Shown here one piece after another: positions 44,133 to 52,987 of a stretch of 64,000 nucleotides of DNA (the stretch's first letter is position 1; each line of letters begins with the position of its first letter). The position numbers and the translations under genes are program-made. The stretch spans positions 62,001 to 126,000 of the forward strand of contig JAGBCL010000109.1 of assembly GCA_018110825.1 (NCBI GenBank), read 5' to 3'. The DNA comes from Oscillospiraceae bacterium. GTDB lineage: Bacteria > Bacillota > Clostridia > Oscillospirales > Ruminococcaceae. The notes under the pieces are model-generated. The model saw nothing but the letters and a program-made list of their open reading frames with translations, did not search any database and had not been told where the DNA came from.

Positions 44133-44174
44133 AAAAACATCGTCCTTACTCAATAAAGTAAGGACGATGTTTTT
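44133..44174. terminator. Bidirectional terminator between antiporter remnant and EAL gene
   Basis: An 18-bp perfect stem (44133-44150 with 44157-44174), A-rich before and T-rich after on each strand. Confidence 0.92.
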
Positions 44175-44195
44175 AATATTTATAGCAAACAATAA

Positions 44196-46265
44196 TTATT
44201 CACTTTTGATTTCTGTACCATTGACAACAACATTCATTCTTCCGCCTTCAATAATGAATTTATCCTTATCAATGAAGTTCATATAATCTGCCTTGGTAAC
44301 AAGATTTACAGACGAATCTGCATTGAGCAGGGAAATTTCATTGTCACGGCTATAGCCTCCGAGTGCAAGTGCGTTGTCACCCTTGGAGATAATATGCATA
44401 CTTGCCTTGCTTAGTTTGAACACTGTTGAGCCTTCCAACGCGGCAACTGCTGCACAATGATCTGCAGAAATATTGAATACCATACTTGCCTCGCAGACAG
44501 AAACATCACAACTGCTTCCCTCCAGTGTGCCTATACCGACCATATCACTGCCTGAAAGGGAAATCTTTGTTGAAGCATGATGTATGTTTGCAATACATTT
44601 TCCCTGCTGAGAGCCTATTGCAACCCCAAATTGCTCCGAAAGGTCAAAGGATATATTGCATGCAAACAACTCAATATCCGTATCACCTTCATGTGAACCT
44701 ATACCAACACCGAAATATCCGGTCATTTTCAATGAAAACTGTCCGAGGAGAATTCTGATTTTTCCACCAAGTCCTGAGCCTATGCAGACACCGCCTGCGG
44801 CATGGTTGTCAACGGAAATACCTTGTTCAAACACAAGTTCACCGTGCTTTGAATCTATGTCATTTCCTATTGCGTAATAACCCGAACCATCAATAAATAT
44901 GGACAGACCACCATCACCGCATACATGCAGCTTTGCACTTTCCGGGACCTTTATTCCACCGTTTTTAAGCTTGTTTGTACCACTGAGCACAAGCTTGACG
45001 TCGCAATTTTCACCTATATTGATACAAGGACGGCTTTTTGAATTGGAAAGAACGGCATTGGAAAGTATTATGCTGCCCTTAAAGCCATTTGAAACATCAA
45101 CGTATATATCAGTATCAATACCTGGAGTACCTGCGATTGTGACTTCGCCATCTCCGGATTTACCAATCAGAATACATTTATATTCTTCCATTCCAAGCCT
45201 TTCAAGCTGTATTCTTTCTGATTTTTCTGCTGTGTAAATATGATACTTTATTCCATCATCACGTTCCTGACGGTAAAGCTTTATTTCCTGTCTTATCTCG
45301 TAAGGAATCGTTTCCATAACAACAGCTGAAGGCCTTGAAGTGTAATATCCCTGAACAAGGTCTGCACCGAGATGGATAACAGTTTGCAGCTCTTCGGAGG
45401 TTTCCACACCTTCAGCAAGAGCAAGGATTCCGTTATCATGACAGAAATCTATAATCTCACGCACAAAATACCGCTTCTTACGGTTATTCAGTATATCACT
45501 CACGAGCGAACGGTCAATCTTGACATAATCAGGCATATACCGCAGCAGATTCTGCACATTGGAATAGCCTGTTCCGTAATCGTCAATTGCTGTTCTGACG
45601 TTTATACTATTGTACATTTCCTTGATTGTGCCAAACTCATTGTCACCCATTTCGGACTGTTCTGTCATCTCAACAACAACCCTGTCCGAATATTTTCCCA
45701 ACATCATTTTTATTCGCTCCATGTCGGCCTCATCAAGCCTTGCGCTTGGTATGCTGTTGATAAAAACAGGATGCCCATGAAACATATCGGTTTCACTGCC
45801 AATTCTGTCAAGCACATTGAGGAAAGTTGCTTTTTCGACATCATTGAGTCTGTCTGTTATTTCCGCATATTTGATAATATGATACGGACTCGGACACAAT
45901 ACACTCTTAGGACGCATAAGAGCTTCATATGAGTATATTGCACCGTTAACAGTACTTACAATAGGCTGAAAATGATAATCAAAAAGATTTTCATCAATTA
46001 TCTTCGTTACCTCTGCAAGCTCAGCACGCTCCTGCTCCGTTCGTACAACAAGCTGATTATCCGTATTCACAGCATTGCTTCGGAGCATGACAAGCTCACT
46101 GCCTATCTTCCTTATGTCCTTCAGCACCTCTGCCATAAGCTCATCATTTTCACATTCAAGCTTATTGGCATATTCCGCAGTAATTCTATTGAGTTCATTT
46201 TCATCATTCACACAGACAACAGCTGAAAGCAGTCTATGTAACATTTCAAGTTTTATTCCGTTCAT
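44196..46265 (-). CDS. EAL phosphodiesterase fused to a C-terminal beta-solenoid
   Basis: 689 residues, no signal peptide or membrane span. Residues ~1-90 are helical. Residues ~92-330 are an EAL domain with all usual catalytic motifs: YEALMR, FINSIPS, VEMTEQSE, DDYGTGYSN, KIDRSL, AEGVET and QGYY, so it should hydrolyse cyclic di-GMP. After a linker, residues ~370-689 read as a right-handed beta-helix: a cap like those of secreted carbohydrate-binding repeat proteins (VKLVLSGTNKLKNGGI, LHVCGDGGLSIFIDG) and then about seven turns of 27-29 residues each starting with a VGIGS/VAIGS-type motif. Monocistronic. Fusion of these two parts is unusual; the solenoid may be a sensor or scaffold. Confidence 0.85.
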   Translation of the reverse strand: MNGIKLEMLHRLLSAVVCVNDENELNRITAEYANKLECENDELMAEVLKDIRKIGSELVMLRSNAVNTDNQLVVRTEQERAELAEVTKIIDENLFDYHFQPIVSTVNGAIYSYEALMRPKSVLCPSPYHIIKYAEITDRLNDVEKATFLNVLDRIGSETDMFHGHPVFINSIPSARLDEADMERIKMMLGKYSDRVVVEMTEQSEMGDNEFGTIKEMYNSINVRTAIDDYGTGYSNVQNLLRYMPDYVKIDRSLVSDILNNRKKRYFVREIIDFCHDNGILALAEGVETSEELQTVIHLGADLVQGYYTSRPSAVVMETIPYEIRQEIKLYRQERDDGIKYHIYTAEKSERIQLERLGMEEYKCILIGKSGDGEVTIAGTPGIDTDIYVDVSNGFKGSIILSNAVLSNSKSRPCINIGENCDVKLVLSGTNKLKNGGIKVPESAKLHVCGDGGLSIFIDGSGYYAIGNDIDSKHGELVFEQGISVDNHAAGGVCIGSGLGGKIRILLGQFSLKMTGYFGVGIGSHEGDTDIELFACNISFDLSEQFGVAIGSQQGKCIANIHHASTKISLSGSDMVGIGTLEGSSCDVSVCEASMVFNISADHCAAVAALEGSTVFKLSKASMHIISKGDNALALGGYSRDNEISLLNADSSVNLVTKADYMNFIDKDKFIIEGGRMNVVVNGTEIKSE

Positions 46266-46408
46266 TCGCAGCTCTCCACTTCAGTATTTTTTATGGGGAG
46301 TTATTTATTACATTATAGCATACCTTACACAAAAATGCAATGTATATATATAACTTTTGTGATAGCTTTAAACAATACCGATACAGAATGATTTCTGATA
46401 TTTTCGGC

Positions 46409-46798
46409 TCAATTATCTGTCATATAAATTCTCACTACAACTCCGTTCTCCACACATTCCACATCTGCTGTAAGGTTTGCTTTTTCGAGAAAAGCAAGCT
46501 CCTCGCTGTCAGTGTAAATTCTCGGCACACAATTCTCAAGGGACGTACCGTTATTTTCGATAAACAATCTGCAATATTTTCCGCTTTTATCCATTCCTTC
46601 AAGCATATACCGTGCTGAAAGTGAAAACCCGTCAGATGTACTTATCTGTGTGTCTACTCCATTTGAAATGGTTTTTCCATTGAAATATTTTCCCGTTGCT
46701 TCTCCGCTGAATGGTATCATCACAACTCTTGAATTTCTGCCATCGAGTGCCTGTGCTTCATAGGTTGTAACGTTTATCGTAACAATAAGCTCAACCAT
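46409..46798 (-). CDS. DUF3237-family protein
   Basis: 129 residues from the ATG at 46798. The pattern YEAQALDGRNSRVVMIPFSG, FNGKTISNGVDTQ, LSARYMLEGMDKSGKY and FIENNG matches DUF3237, a small beta-barrel-like family of unknown function. Its start codon overlaps the end of the composite regulator by 8 bases (ATGGTTGA), so it is translationally coupled to it. That linkage suggests a job in the regulated pathway or as a ligand-binding partner, which is inference. Confidence 0.75.
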   Translation of the reverse strand: MVELIVTINVTTYEAQALDGRNSRVVMIPFSGEATGKYFNGKTISNGVDTQISTSDGFSLSARYMLEGMDKSGKYCRLFIENNGTSLENCVPRIYTDSEELAFLEKANLTADVECVENGVVVRIYMTDN

Positions 46799-48896
46799 TT
46801 TTCTCAGCCTTTCTGTATTGTCCCGCACTCATATTTTCGCGTTCCTTGAATTGTCTCATAAAATGTGCACAGTTTGTATAACCACATTCCTCCGCAACCT
46901 GCTGAACAGTCATTGAGGTGTTTCTGAGCAGATATTTTGCTCTGTCGATACGGAATAAAATCAATTCCTCAGTAAAAGAAACTCCGAAATATTTTTTATA
47001 CAAACGCTGAAAATGGCTTCCGCTGAGTCCCGTTTTTTCTGCGGCTGAAGCAACACTCCAGTTGAACTGCGGTAAATATTTCATTTCACTGCGAAGATTT
47101 GCAAAAACTTCTGAATATGTCTCGCTGTTTTTCGGTACATTCTTTTCCGTAAGCATACCATACATTTTATCAAGTTGCTTTTCACAAGTCTGCTTATCTG
47201 ATATTTTCTCCGATGTCATACCAATTTCATTTTCAGTGATATAAATTCCAAGCTCGGACATTGAACGGCAAAGTCCCCTTAAAAAATCATCGTAGCTCTC
47301 ATTTTCAAGTACTATTCCGAAAACAGTTTCCCCCATATACACTGCCATTCTGCTGTTATCATCCGAACGCAGAACTGTAGAAACAATCGGCACGAAATAC
47401 TGCATATTCCTGCTTCTCTGCGGAAACGAAACTGCCGTAACAATATCGCCGTTTTCAACCTTTTTTACAAATCCCCTGCGGCTCATGAGTCCCGTATAAA
47501 TATCCATCATATTCTTTTCTTCAAGTTTCTGCCAGATATATTCCGTATTGCTCTTTTTTATAACAATATCAAGTCCGTTTGCAACAGCGTCACACCAGCT
47601 TATATAATGCTCATCAACGGCAAATTGCTCCGCCTTTTCGTATTGTGTTGCAATATACCCGATTATCCTGTCGGAGTAATGAATTGAACTGAATACCCAT
47701 AACTGTGGTTCATGCGGAATATTAAGCCGCGGAAGAAGTTTTTGCAGAGGGAAAAGAAGCTGTCCGGGCAAATTTTCCGAATAAATAAGATTCATGTTTT
47801 CAGAAAAGCCATGTTTTCTGTATTCGGGATGCTCCGTACGCCAATCCTCACACAAGCAGATATTTACAGAAATACAGTCGGACAGCATATACCGCAGGCT
47901 GTCAAGCACAGCCGCAAATTTCGGTATTGATTCACAATCAGACATTCTTACAATATAATTTGAGAACATGAAATTTTTTCTGTCAAGCTGTCTGTGGAGC
48001 ATTTTCTCTGTTTCTTCAAGCAGCGCATCTCTTTCGCCAAGTTCGTTATTACATCCGCAGCTTCCGCATATTCTTATATGCACATTTCCGCAGTCAATAT
48101 CATTGTCAATATTCATCATTTCTGCAAGCGTTTTTACCGCACTCTTGCCGAGACACAAATCGCCGCCGCACACCGTGGTTATTGCAGGCTTTGTAATAAG
48201 CGTATATACACTTCCGTCATAGCCTGTTACAGCAACATCTCTTGGAACCTTCAGACCATGTTTCTGCAATTCCTGACAAAGTGCAACCGCCATAATATCG
48301 TTTGTACACACAACAGCTTCGGGGCATTTCATTTCCCCTGTTGCAATCTTTTCAGCGATATTTGCAGCTGTATATCTCCAGAAATCACCGTAAATTATTT
48401 TTCCGTGCCAATCAAGTCCGTTGTCCTCCATTGCTGAAATAAAACCATCGGCACGAATTTGTGCTTCGTAATTTTCTTTGGGACCGGTAAGGCATAAAAT
48501 ATTTTTGTAACCATGCCATACAAGCAAATGGTCGGTAAGGTTGTATATACTCTTTTTCTGGTCAAGGAACACGCCCTTGATTTTGTCGTGTTTCTCCTCG
48601 ACGACAACGCATGGAATTTTGCTTTTTTCAAGTCGGCTCAGGATTTCAGCTTTAAGATTTTCATCATGGAAACGGTTTGCCGCCATAATTATTCCATCAA
48701 TTTCCGTCATAAATGTCAGATTATATATATTATTTTCTCCGCTTGTATAGCTGTCAGCATTTTCTGCTGATATGCTTGTAAACACCAACGTGTCCAAACC
48801 GATTTGTTTTGCCGCTGTATGTATACCTGTAAGGAATTCCTTGTCAAGCGCGTCATATACTGCTGGAATAAGTACTGCTATTCTTCCTCTTGCCAT
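46791..48896 (-). CDS. Composite regulator: sugar-sensor domain, degenerate GGDEF, AraC DNA-binding domain (second copy)
   Basis: 701 residues, same architecture as the protein at 32140-34254. Residues 1-275: LacI/GalR-type sensor (RIAVLIPAVYDALD, YNLTDHLLVWHGYKNILCLTG, AVVCTNDIMAVALCQELQKHG, AVTGYDGSVY). A Cys-containing segment (CGSCGCN) and helices follow. From ~464, MDIYTGLMSRRGF starts a GGDEF-like domain with MGETVF in place of GGDEF, so no cyclase. Residues ~602-701: AraC double helix-turn-helix (SVASAAEKTGLSGSHFQRLYKKYFG, VQQVAEECGYTNCAHFMRQF). Start at 48896 is chosen because GAGGTG is 6 bases upstream; two upstream codons overlap it. Confidence 0.85.
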   Translation of the reverse strand: MARGRIAVLIPAVYDALDKEFLTGIHTAAKQIGLDTLVFTSISAENADSYTSGENNIYNLTFMTEIDGIIMAANRFHDENLKAEILSRLEKSKIPCVVVEEKHDKIKGVFLDQKKSIYNLTDHLLVWHGYKNILCLTGPKENYEAQIRADGFISAMEDNGLDWHGKIIYGDFWRYTAANIAEKIATGEMKCPEAVVCTNDIMAVALCQELQKHGLKVPRDVAVTGYDGSVYTLITKPAITTVCGGDLCLGKSAVKTLAEMMNIDNDIDCGNVHIRICGSCGCNNELGERDALLEETEKMLHRQLDRKNFMFSNYIVRMSDCESIPKFAAVLDSLRYMLSDCISVNICLCEDWRTEHPEYRKHGFSENMNLIYSENLPGQLLFPLQKLLPRLNIPHEPQLWVFSSIHYSDRIIGYIATQYEKAEQFAVDEHYISWCDAVANGLDIVIKKSNTEYIWQKLEEKNMMDIYTGLMSRRGFVKKVENGDIVTAVSFPQRSRNMQYFVPIVSTVLRSDDNSRMAVYMGETVFGIVLENESYDDFLRGLCRSMSELGIYITENEIGMTSEKISDKQTCEKQLDKMYGMLTEKNVPKNSETYSEVFANLRSEMKYLPQFNWSVASAAEKTGLSGSHFQRLYKKYFGVSFTEELILFRIDRAKYLLRNTSMTVQQVAEECGYTNCAHFMRQFKERENMSAGQYRKAEKNG

Positions 48897-49203
48897 TGTC
48901 ATCACCTCGATTATATAATATCACAATCTGATTTAAAAAGCAACTTTAATTATTATATTTTGCTGTATAAATCAAAAATCTGATATGAAACATCACATTT
49001 TTGATAGGATAGATTATTGAACAATATACCATTATGCGATATAATACAATATGGAAAACTGTCTGCACCAGATATCAGGTCAAATAAAAATGATATTATG
49101 AAAAAGTTTATTTCTCTTGATGAAATTACAGAGATATACAAGTAAATTTTTCCTCATAAAAAGCAAATCGTCCTTATCATAAGACAAGGACGATTTGCTT
49201 TTA
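48897..49203. other. Intergenic region with terminator hairpin
   Basis: 307 bases without a supported gene. It holds AT-rich sequence, two ORFs of about 15 residues without ribosome sites, and the strong hairpin at 49160-49203. Confidence 0.6.
49160..49203. terminator. Terminator after the CE1 esterase gene
   Basis: AAAAGCAAATCGTCCTT and AAGGACGATTTGCTTTT, perfect 17-bp stem directly adjoining the esterase stop codon; symmetric tails. Confidence 0.92.
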
Positions 49204-50190
49204 TTATTTGAAAAGGAATTGTAAATAGTTGTACAAATGAGGTTTAACACTTGAATGGTCATGTCCTGTATTTTTCATTACGTGGGACAGATATTCAACT
49301 TCATTTTCTGTCATAATGTTGCGGTAATCATTAGGTGAAGAGCCTACAACTCCGTCAACATCAGATGAACTTACAAAAACAACATATGGCTTGTTATCTG
49401 CAAATATCATTTCCTCAGCTTTCATTTGTCCTGGATGCATAGGTGAACCCGGGATTTCCACAAGGCCAGGTGCAGGGCATACAGCACCTATATATCCGAA
49501 CAGGTCAGGACGTTCAAATCCTATGAACAGTGATTCACGTCCTCCCATAGAAAAGCCTGTTATTGCGGTATTTTCCCTGCCCTTTGCAGCTGAAAAGCTT
49601 TCTTCAACAAACGGCATCAGGTCAGTTGTAAGGTCATTTATAAAATTATCATAAGCGTAACAGTTTGCAAGATCCATACCAGTACAGTATGGCATATTCT
49701 TATCGCAGAAAATATACGGCAGAACGATTATCATTTCTTCCGCCTTGCCGTCTGCAAGCAGATTTCCGTATATAGTACTGAGATTTACAACCGAACGTGT
49801 CATCCAGTCCTCGTTATCATAAAACCCGTGAAGAATGTACAGCACCGGATATTCCTTATCCTCTGAATAATCAGGTGGAAGAAGTACATTTACATTGGTA
49901 TCTCTTCCTGCTGTTGACGAAAAATATGTATGCTTCTGAAATTCCGCATACTGAACGCCGTCACGTTTATCCTCATACCCTGACGGTGCCAGTTCAGTAA
50001 TAATATCCTTGAATTGCTCCATATATGTTTCCTCCTGTACACTCTCTGATTCTGCAATTGTTTCTGTCTGCACTGATGTTGCAGACAACGATGTTGTTTC
50101 AGCCTGAACATCGTTTTCTTCCGAGCATCCCGCTGTCAGCAAAGCTGCCATAACGAGAATAGCAGCAATTGACTTATTTCTGATTTTCAT
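49204..50190 (-). CDS. CE1-type carbohydrate esterase lipoprotein
   Basis: 328 residues. Lipoprotein signal MKIRNKSIAA with lipobox LTAGC, Thr/Ser/Glu linker to ~55, then an alpha/beta hydrolase of the esterase D/CE1 group: YPVLYILHGFYDNEDW (oxyanion hole), ITGFSMGGRES (nucleophile Ser), with later SSSDVDG (Asp) and NTGHDHSS (His). Family members are feruloyl or acetyl-xylan esterases that remove side groups from xylan. It acts on the cell surface. GGAGG lies 5-6 bases before the ATG at 50190; a GTG/ATG four codons upstream is weaker. Monocistronic. Confidence 0.87.
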   Translation of the reverse strand: MKIRNKSIAAILVMAALLTAGCSEENDVQAETTSLSATSVQTETIAESESVQEETYMEQFKDIITELAPSGYEDKRDGVQYAEFQKHTYFSSTAGRDTNVNVLLPPDYSEDKEYPVLYILHGFYDNEDWMTRSVVNLSTIYGNLLADGKAEEMIIVLPYIFCDKNMPYCTGMDLANCYAYDNFINDLTTDLMPFVEESFSAAKGRENTAITGFSMGGRESLFIGFERPDLFGYIGAVCPAPGLVEIPGSPMHPGQMKAEEMIFADNKPYVVFVSSSDVDGVVGSSPNDYRNIMTENEVEYLSHVMKNTGHDHSSVKPHLYNYLQFLFK

Positions 50191-50362
50191 TTTTACCTCC
50201 ACATTGCTTTTTTTTATTATACAACAGCATAATATGGTTTACAATGAATTTTCGCACCTTATTTATTGCAGATTATATCATAACATCTACGTATCATATT
50301 TTCATTTTTCACGGATACATTACGCACAGCAGACATTCTCCACTGAAAATCATTTTCACCCC

Positions 50363-50391
50363 TTGCAAAATCAAAACATTTGTGCTATAAT
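50363..50391 (+). promoter_or_regulatory. Promoter of the UmuC/YolD unit, with a weak LexA-like site
   Basis: TTGCAA (50363-50368), 17 bases, TATAAT (50386-50391). The spacer includes AAACATTTGTGC (50374-50385), 6 of 8 matches to the GAAC-N4-GTTC LexA box; suggestive only. Confidence 0.6.
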
Positions 50392-50420
50392 AAATTCACT
50401 ACGTTGAAAGGACTGATACA

Positions 50421-51938
50421 ATGTCTGAAAAATCATATATAGCCATTGACCTGAAGTCCTTTTATGCTTCGGTTGAATGTGTTGAGCGGGGACTTGACCC
50501 GCTTGTGGCAAACCTTGTTGTTGCTGACCCGAGCCGTACCGAAAAGACAATCTGTCTTGCAGTTTCCCCTGCTCTTAAGGCCTACGGAATACCAGGCAGG
50601 GCGAGGCTTTTTGAGGTTGTGCAGAAGGTAAAGGAAGCAAATTTACAGCGTCAACGGAAGCTTCGCCGTCAGCTTGAAGGCTCATCGACTGACTCTGCTG
50701 AATTAAACAGCAATCCTGCGCTTGCCATTGATTACATTGTTGCACCGCCGCAGATGGCACGCTACATGGAAGTCAGCACGCAGATTTACAACATCTATCT
50801 GCGTTTCATTGCACCTGAGGATATTCACGTTTACTCCATTGATGAGGTGTTTATCGATGTAACCTCATATCTGAAAACTTACGGAATGACGCCCCGTGAG
50901 CTTGCTAAAAAGATTATCTCTGCGGTACTTGCTGAAACGGGAATTACTGCAACGGCTGGCATTGGCACGAATATGTATCTGTGCAAGATTGCGATGGACA
51001 TTGTTGCAAAGAAAATGCCTGCTGACAAGGATGGGGTACGAATTGCTGAACTTGACGAAATGAGTTATCGTCAGCAGTTGTGGACGCATCGTCCGCTGAC
51101 GGATTTCTGGCGTGTCGGCAAGGGTTACGCAAAAAAGCTTGAAGAAAACGGCTTGTACACCATGGGCGATATTGCACGGTGTTCTCTAGGCACGGATTAC
51201 AACTACTACAACGAAAATCTGCTGTACAAGCTTTTCGGCATCAATGCGGAGCTTCTCATTGACCACGCGTGGGGTTGGGAGCCGTGTACAATTGCGGAAA
51301 TTAAGGCTTACCGTCCCGAAAACAACAGCATAAGTTCGGGACAGGTACTTCAATGCCCTTATGATTTTGAAAAAGGCAGGCTTGTTGTCCGTGAAATGAC
51401 GGATTTACTGGTGCTTGACCTTGTGGAAAAGGGACTTGTCACAGACCAGATGGTGCTGACGGTTGGGTATGATATTGACAACCTTACCGACCCTGACCGC
51501 AGGAAAAATTTCAATGGCACGGTTACTACTGACCATTACGGCAGGCAGGTGCCAAAGTCTGCACACGGCTCGATAAACATTGGTTTTTACACGTCTTCAA
51601 CGAAGAAAATCACCGAGTCGGTAATGGAGCTTTACGACAGGATTGTGGACGAAAAGCTGTTGGTGCGGAGAATGTACGTTGTTGCAAATCATGTCATTCC
51701 TGAAAGCAAAATGCCTAAGGAAGAAAATGTTCAGCTTGACTTCTTTACGGATTATGAAGAAGTACAGCGACAGCAGGAAGCTGAGGCAAAAGGCTTTGCC
51801 CGTGAGAAGCGTATGCAGAAAGCTTTACTTGATATAAAGAAAAAGTACGGCAAGAACGCCGTACTGAAAGGTATGAATTTTGAGGAAGGTGCCACAACTA
51901 TTGAACGCAATGGACAGGTCGGAGGGCACAAGGCTTAA
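50421..51938 (+). CDS. Y-family DNA polymerase (UmuC/ImpB type)
   Basis: 505 residues. YIAIDLKSFYASVECVERG has the first catalytic Asp and steric-gate region, VYSIDEVFIDVT the paired Asp-Glu, and TATAGIGTNMYLCKIAMDIVAKK the helix-hairpin-helix side; the little-finger domain follows (FGINAELLIDHAWGWEP). This is a translesion polymerase of the UvrX/UmuC-like group common in Firmicutes chromosomes and mobile elements. AAAGGA lies upstream of the ATG at 50421. Next gene is a YolD-like protein, the usual partner. Confidence 0.9.
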   Translation: MSEKSYIAIDLKSFYASVECVERGLDPLVANLVVADPSRTEKTICLAVSPALKAYGIPGRARLFEVVQKVKEANLQRQRKLRRQLEGSSTDSAELNSNPALAIDYIVAPPQMARYMEVSTQIYNIYLRFIAPEDIHVYSIDEVFIDVTSYLKTYGMTPRELAKKIISAVLAETGITATAGIGTNMYLCKIAMDIVAKKMPADKDGVRIAELDEMSYRQQLWTHRPLTDFWRVGKGYAKKLEENGLYTMGDIARCSLGTDYNYYNENLLYKLFGINAELLIDHAWGWEPCTIAEIKAYRPENNSISSGQVLQCPYDFEKGRLVVREMTDLLVLDLVEKGLVTDQMVLTVGYDIDNLTDPDRRKNFNGTVTTDHYGRQVPKSAHGSINIGFYTSSTKKITESVMELYDRIVDEKLLVRRMYVVANHVIPESKMPKEENVQLDFFTDYEEVQRQQEAEAKGFAREKRMQKALLDIKKKYGKNAVLKGMNFEEGATTIERNGQVGGHKA

Positions 51939-51952
51939 TTATGGAGGAAATC

Positions 51953-52372
51953 ATGGACAACGAACATCGCTATGACGATATTATAAATCTGCCGCACCAC
52001 GTTTCAAAGACACGTCCGCAGATGTCGATGCATGACCGTGCGGCACAGTTTTCCCCTTTTGCGGCATTGACGGGTTATGATGATGCTGTTGAGGAAACAG
52101 CAAGGCTTACCGATGAACAATACGAGCTTTCAGAAGATGCACGGAACAGGCTTGATGAACAGCTTCGGCTGATTACTGACAGAATTGACGAACAGCCTGA
52201 AGTTGAGATTACTTATTTTGTGCCTGATGAACTGAAAGAGGGCGGAAAATATGTGACGGTAAAGGGGCATGTACGAATTATTGATGAATATTCAAAAGAG
52301 ATTGTTTTTGTTGATGGAACACGGCTCAGGCTTGAAGTTGTTTCGGAGATAAAGACAGATAGCAAAAGCTGA
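51953..52372 (+). CDS. YolD-like protein
   Basis: 139 residues. The segment MSMHDRAAQFSPFAALTGYDDA followed by a helical and a small beta region (VTVKGHVRIIDEYSKEIVFVDG) matches the YolD-like family, which is almost always encoded beside UmuC-type polymerases in Firmicutes and is thought to act as a UmuD-like accessory. GGAGG (51943-51947) supports the ATG at 51953; an ATG at 51941 overlaps that site. Stop is followed by a shared terminator. Confidence 0.82.
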   Translation: MDNEHRYDDIINLPHHVSKTRPQMSMHDRAAQFSPFAALTGYDDAVEETARLTDEQYELSEDARNRLDEQLRLITDRIDEQPEVEITYFVPDELKEGGKYVTVKGHVRIIDEYSKEIVFVDGTRLRLEVVSEIKTDSKS

Positions 52373-52396
52373 TGGGTACAAAACTCATCAGCTTTT
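52364..52396. terminator. Bidirectional terminator between YolD and PIN-like genes
   Basis: AAAAGCTGATG and CATCAGCTTTT, perfect 11-bp stem, T tail to 52400 on plus. Confidence 0.85.
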
Positions 52397-52399
52397 TAT

Positions 52400-52852
52400 T
52401 TACATTATTCTATGTATCATTCCGTTTTCTTCAATTTCCACAACTTTGAGGAAACCGTCAGTTCTGTTCAATTTACCGCATAAATCCGAAAGTTCTGTGA
52501 CAAGCTGAATATCATTTGTTGCAACGATTATATTCTCGTCTGATTTTTCACACAGCTTGTAGAAGTAATCTTCGGAATACTCCACTCCGTCAAAGCTTTC
52601 TACAATAACTGCAATGCCTTCATTTACAGCCTTGTCAACTCTTGCAAGTCCCTGATAACACAAAGCGTAATCGTCCATTCTCGACATCGGCACAGCTTTC
52701 ATTTCGTCGATAACGGGTTGCGGAACATTAAGCTTTACACCGCTTTCTCTCAGCAATAAAGTATTGTTCTCACAGAACAGTTCGAAGCTTTCATTCATAA
52801 ATATTGTATAGTCGCAGTATATTTTTGCGCTTGTTTTCAGTAAGTCCTTCAT
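52400..52852 (-). CDS. PIN-domain-like protein
   Basis: 150 residues. The spaced acids IYCDYTIF, QPVIDEMKAV and IIVATNDIQLVTEL follow the D-E-D layout of PIN-domain nucleases, and TNDIQL resembles the family's T-N-D segment. It is not paired with an antitoxin-like gene, so a toxin role is not supported; stand-alone PIN proteins may be RNA nucleases or inactive binders. The start at 52852 has AGGGTGT upstream, a modest ribosome site. Monocistronic, convergent with YolD. Confidence 0.6.
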   Translation of the reverse strand: MKDLLKTSAKIYCDYTIFMNESFELFCENNTLLLRESGVKLNVPQPVIDEMKAVPMSRMDDYALCYQGLARVDKAVNEGIAVIVESFDGVEYSEDYFYKLCEKSDENIIVATNDIQLVTELSDLCGKLNRTDGFLKVVEIEENGMIHRIM

Positions 52853-52944
52853 TTACACCCTAACCTCTTTTTCAGAAAAGTATGATACTTGTTTATTATA
52901 CCGCTATTGAAGTGCAGTGTCAACAGCGAATCGGGCATAAAAAC

Positions 52945-52970
52945 GGCAGCCACATAATGCTATGGCTGCC
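52945..52970 (-). terminator. Terminator of the GH27/GH44 operon
   Basis: GGCAGCCA and TGGCTGCC with a 10-base loop, then GTTTTTATG on the minus strand. Confidence 0.82.
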
Positions 52971-52987
52971 ATTATACTTTACAATAA

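Noticed and set aside
48969-49143. Two tiny plus-strand ORFs before the esterase terminator
   Set aside because: About 15-16 codons each, without convincing ribosome sites or conserved content visible.
52400-52852. PIN-domain toxin of a toxin-antitoxin pair
   Set aside because: No small antitoxin-like gene is adjacent on either side.
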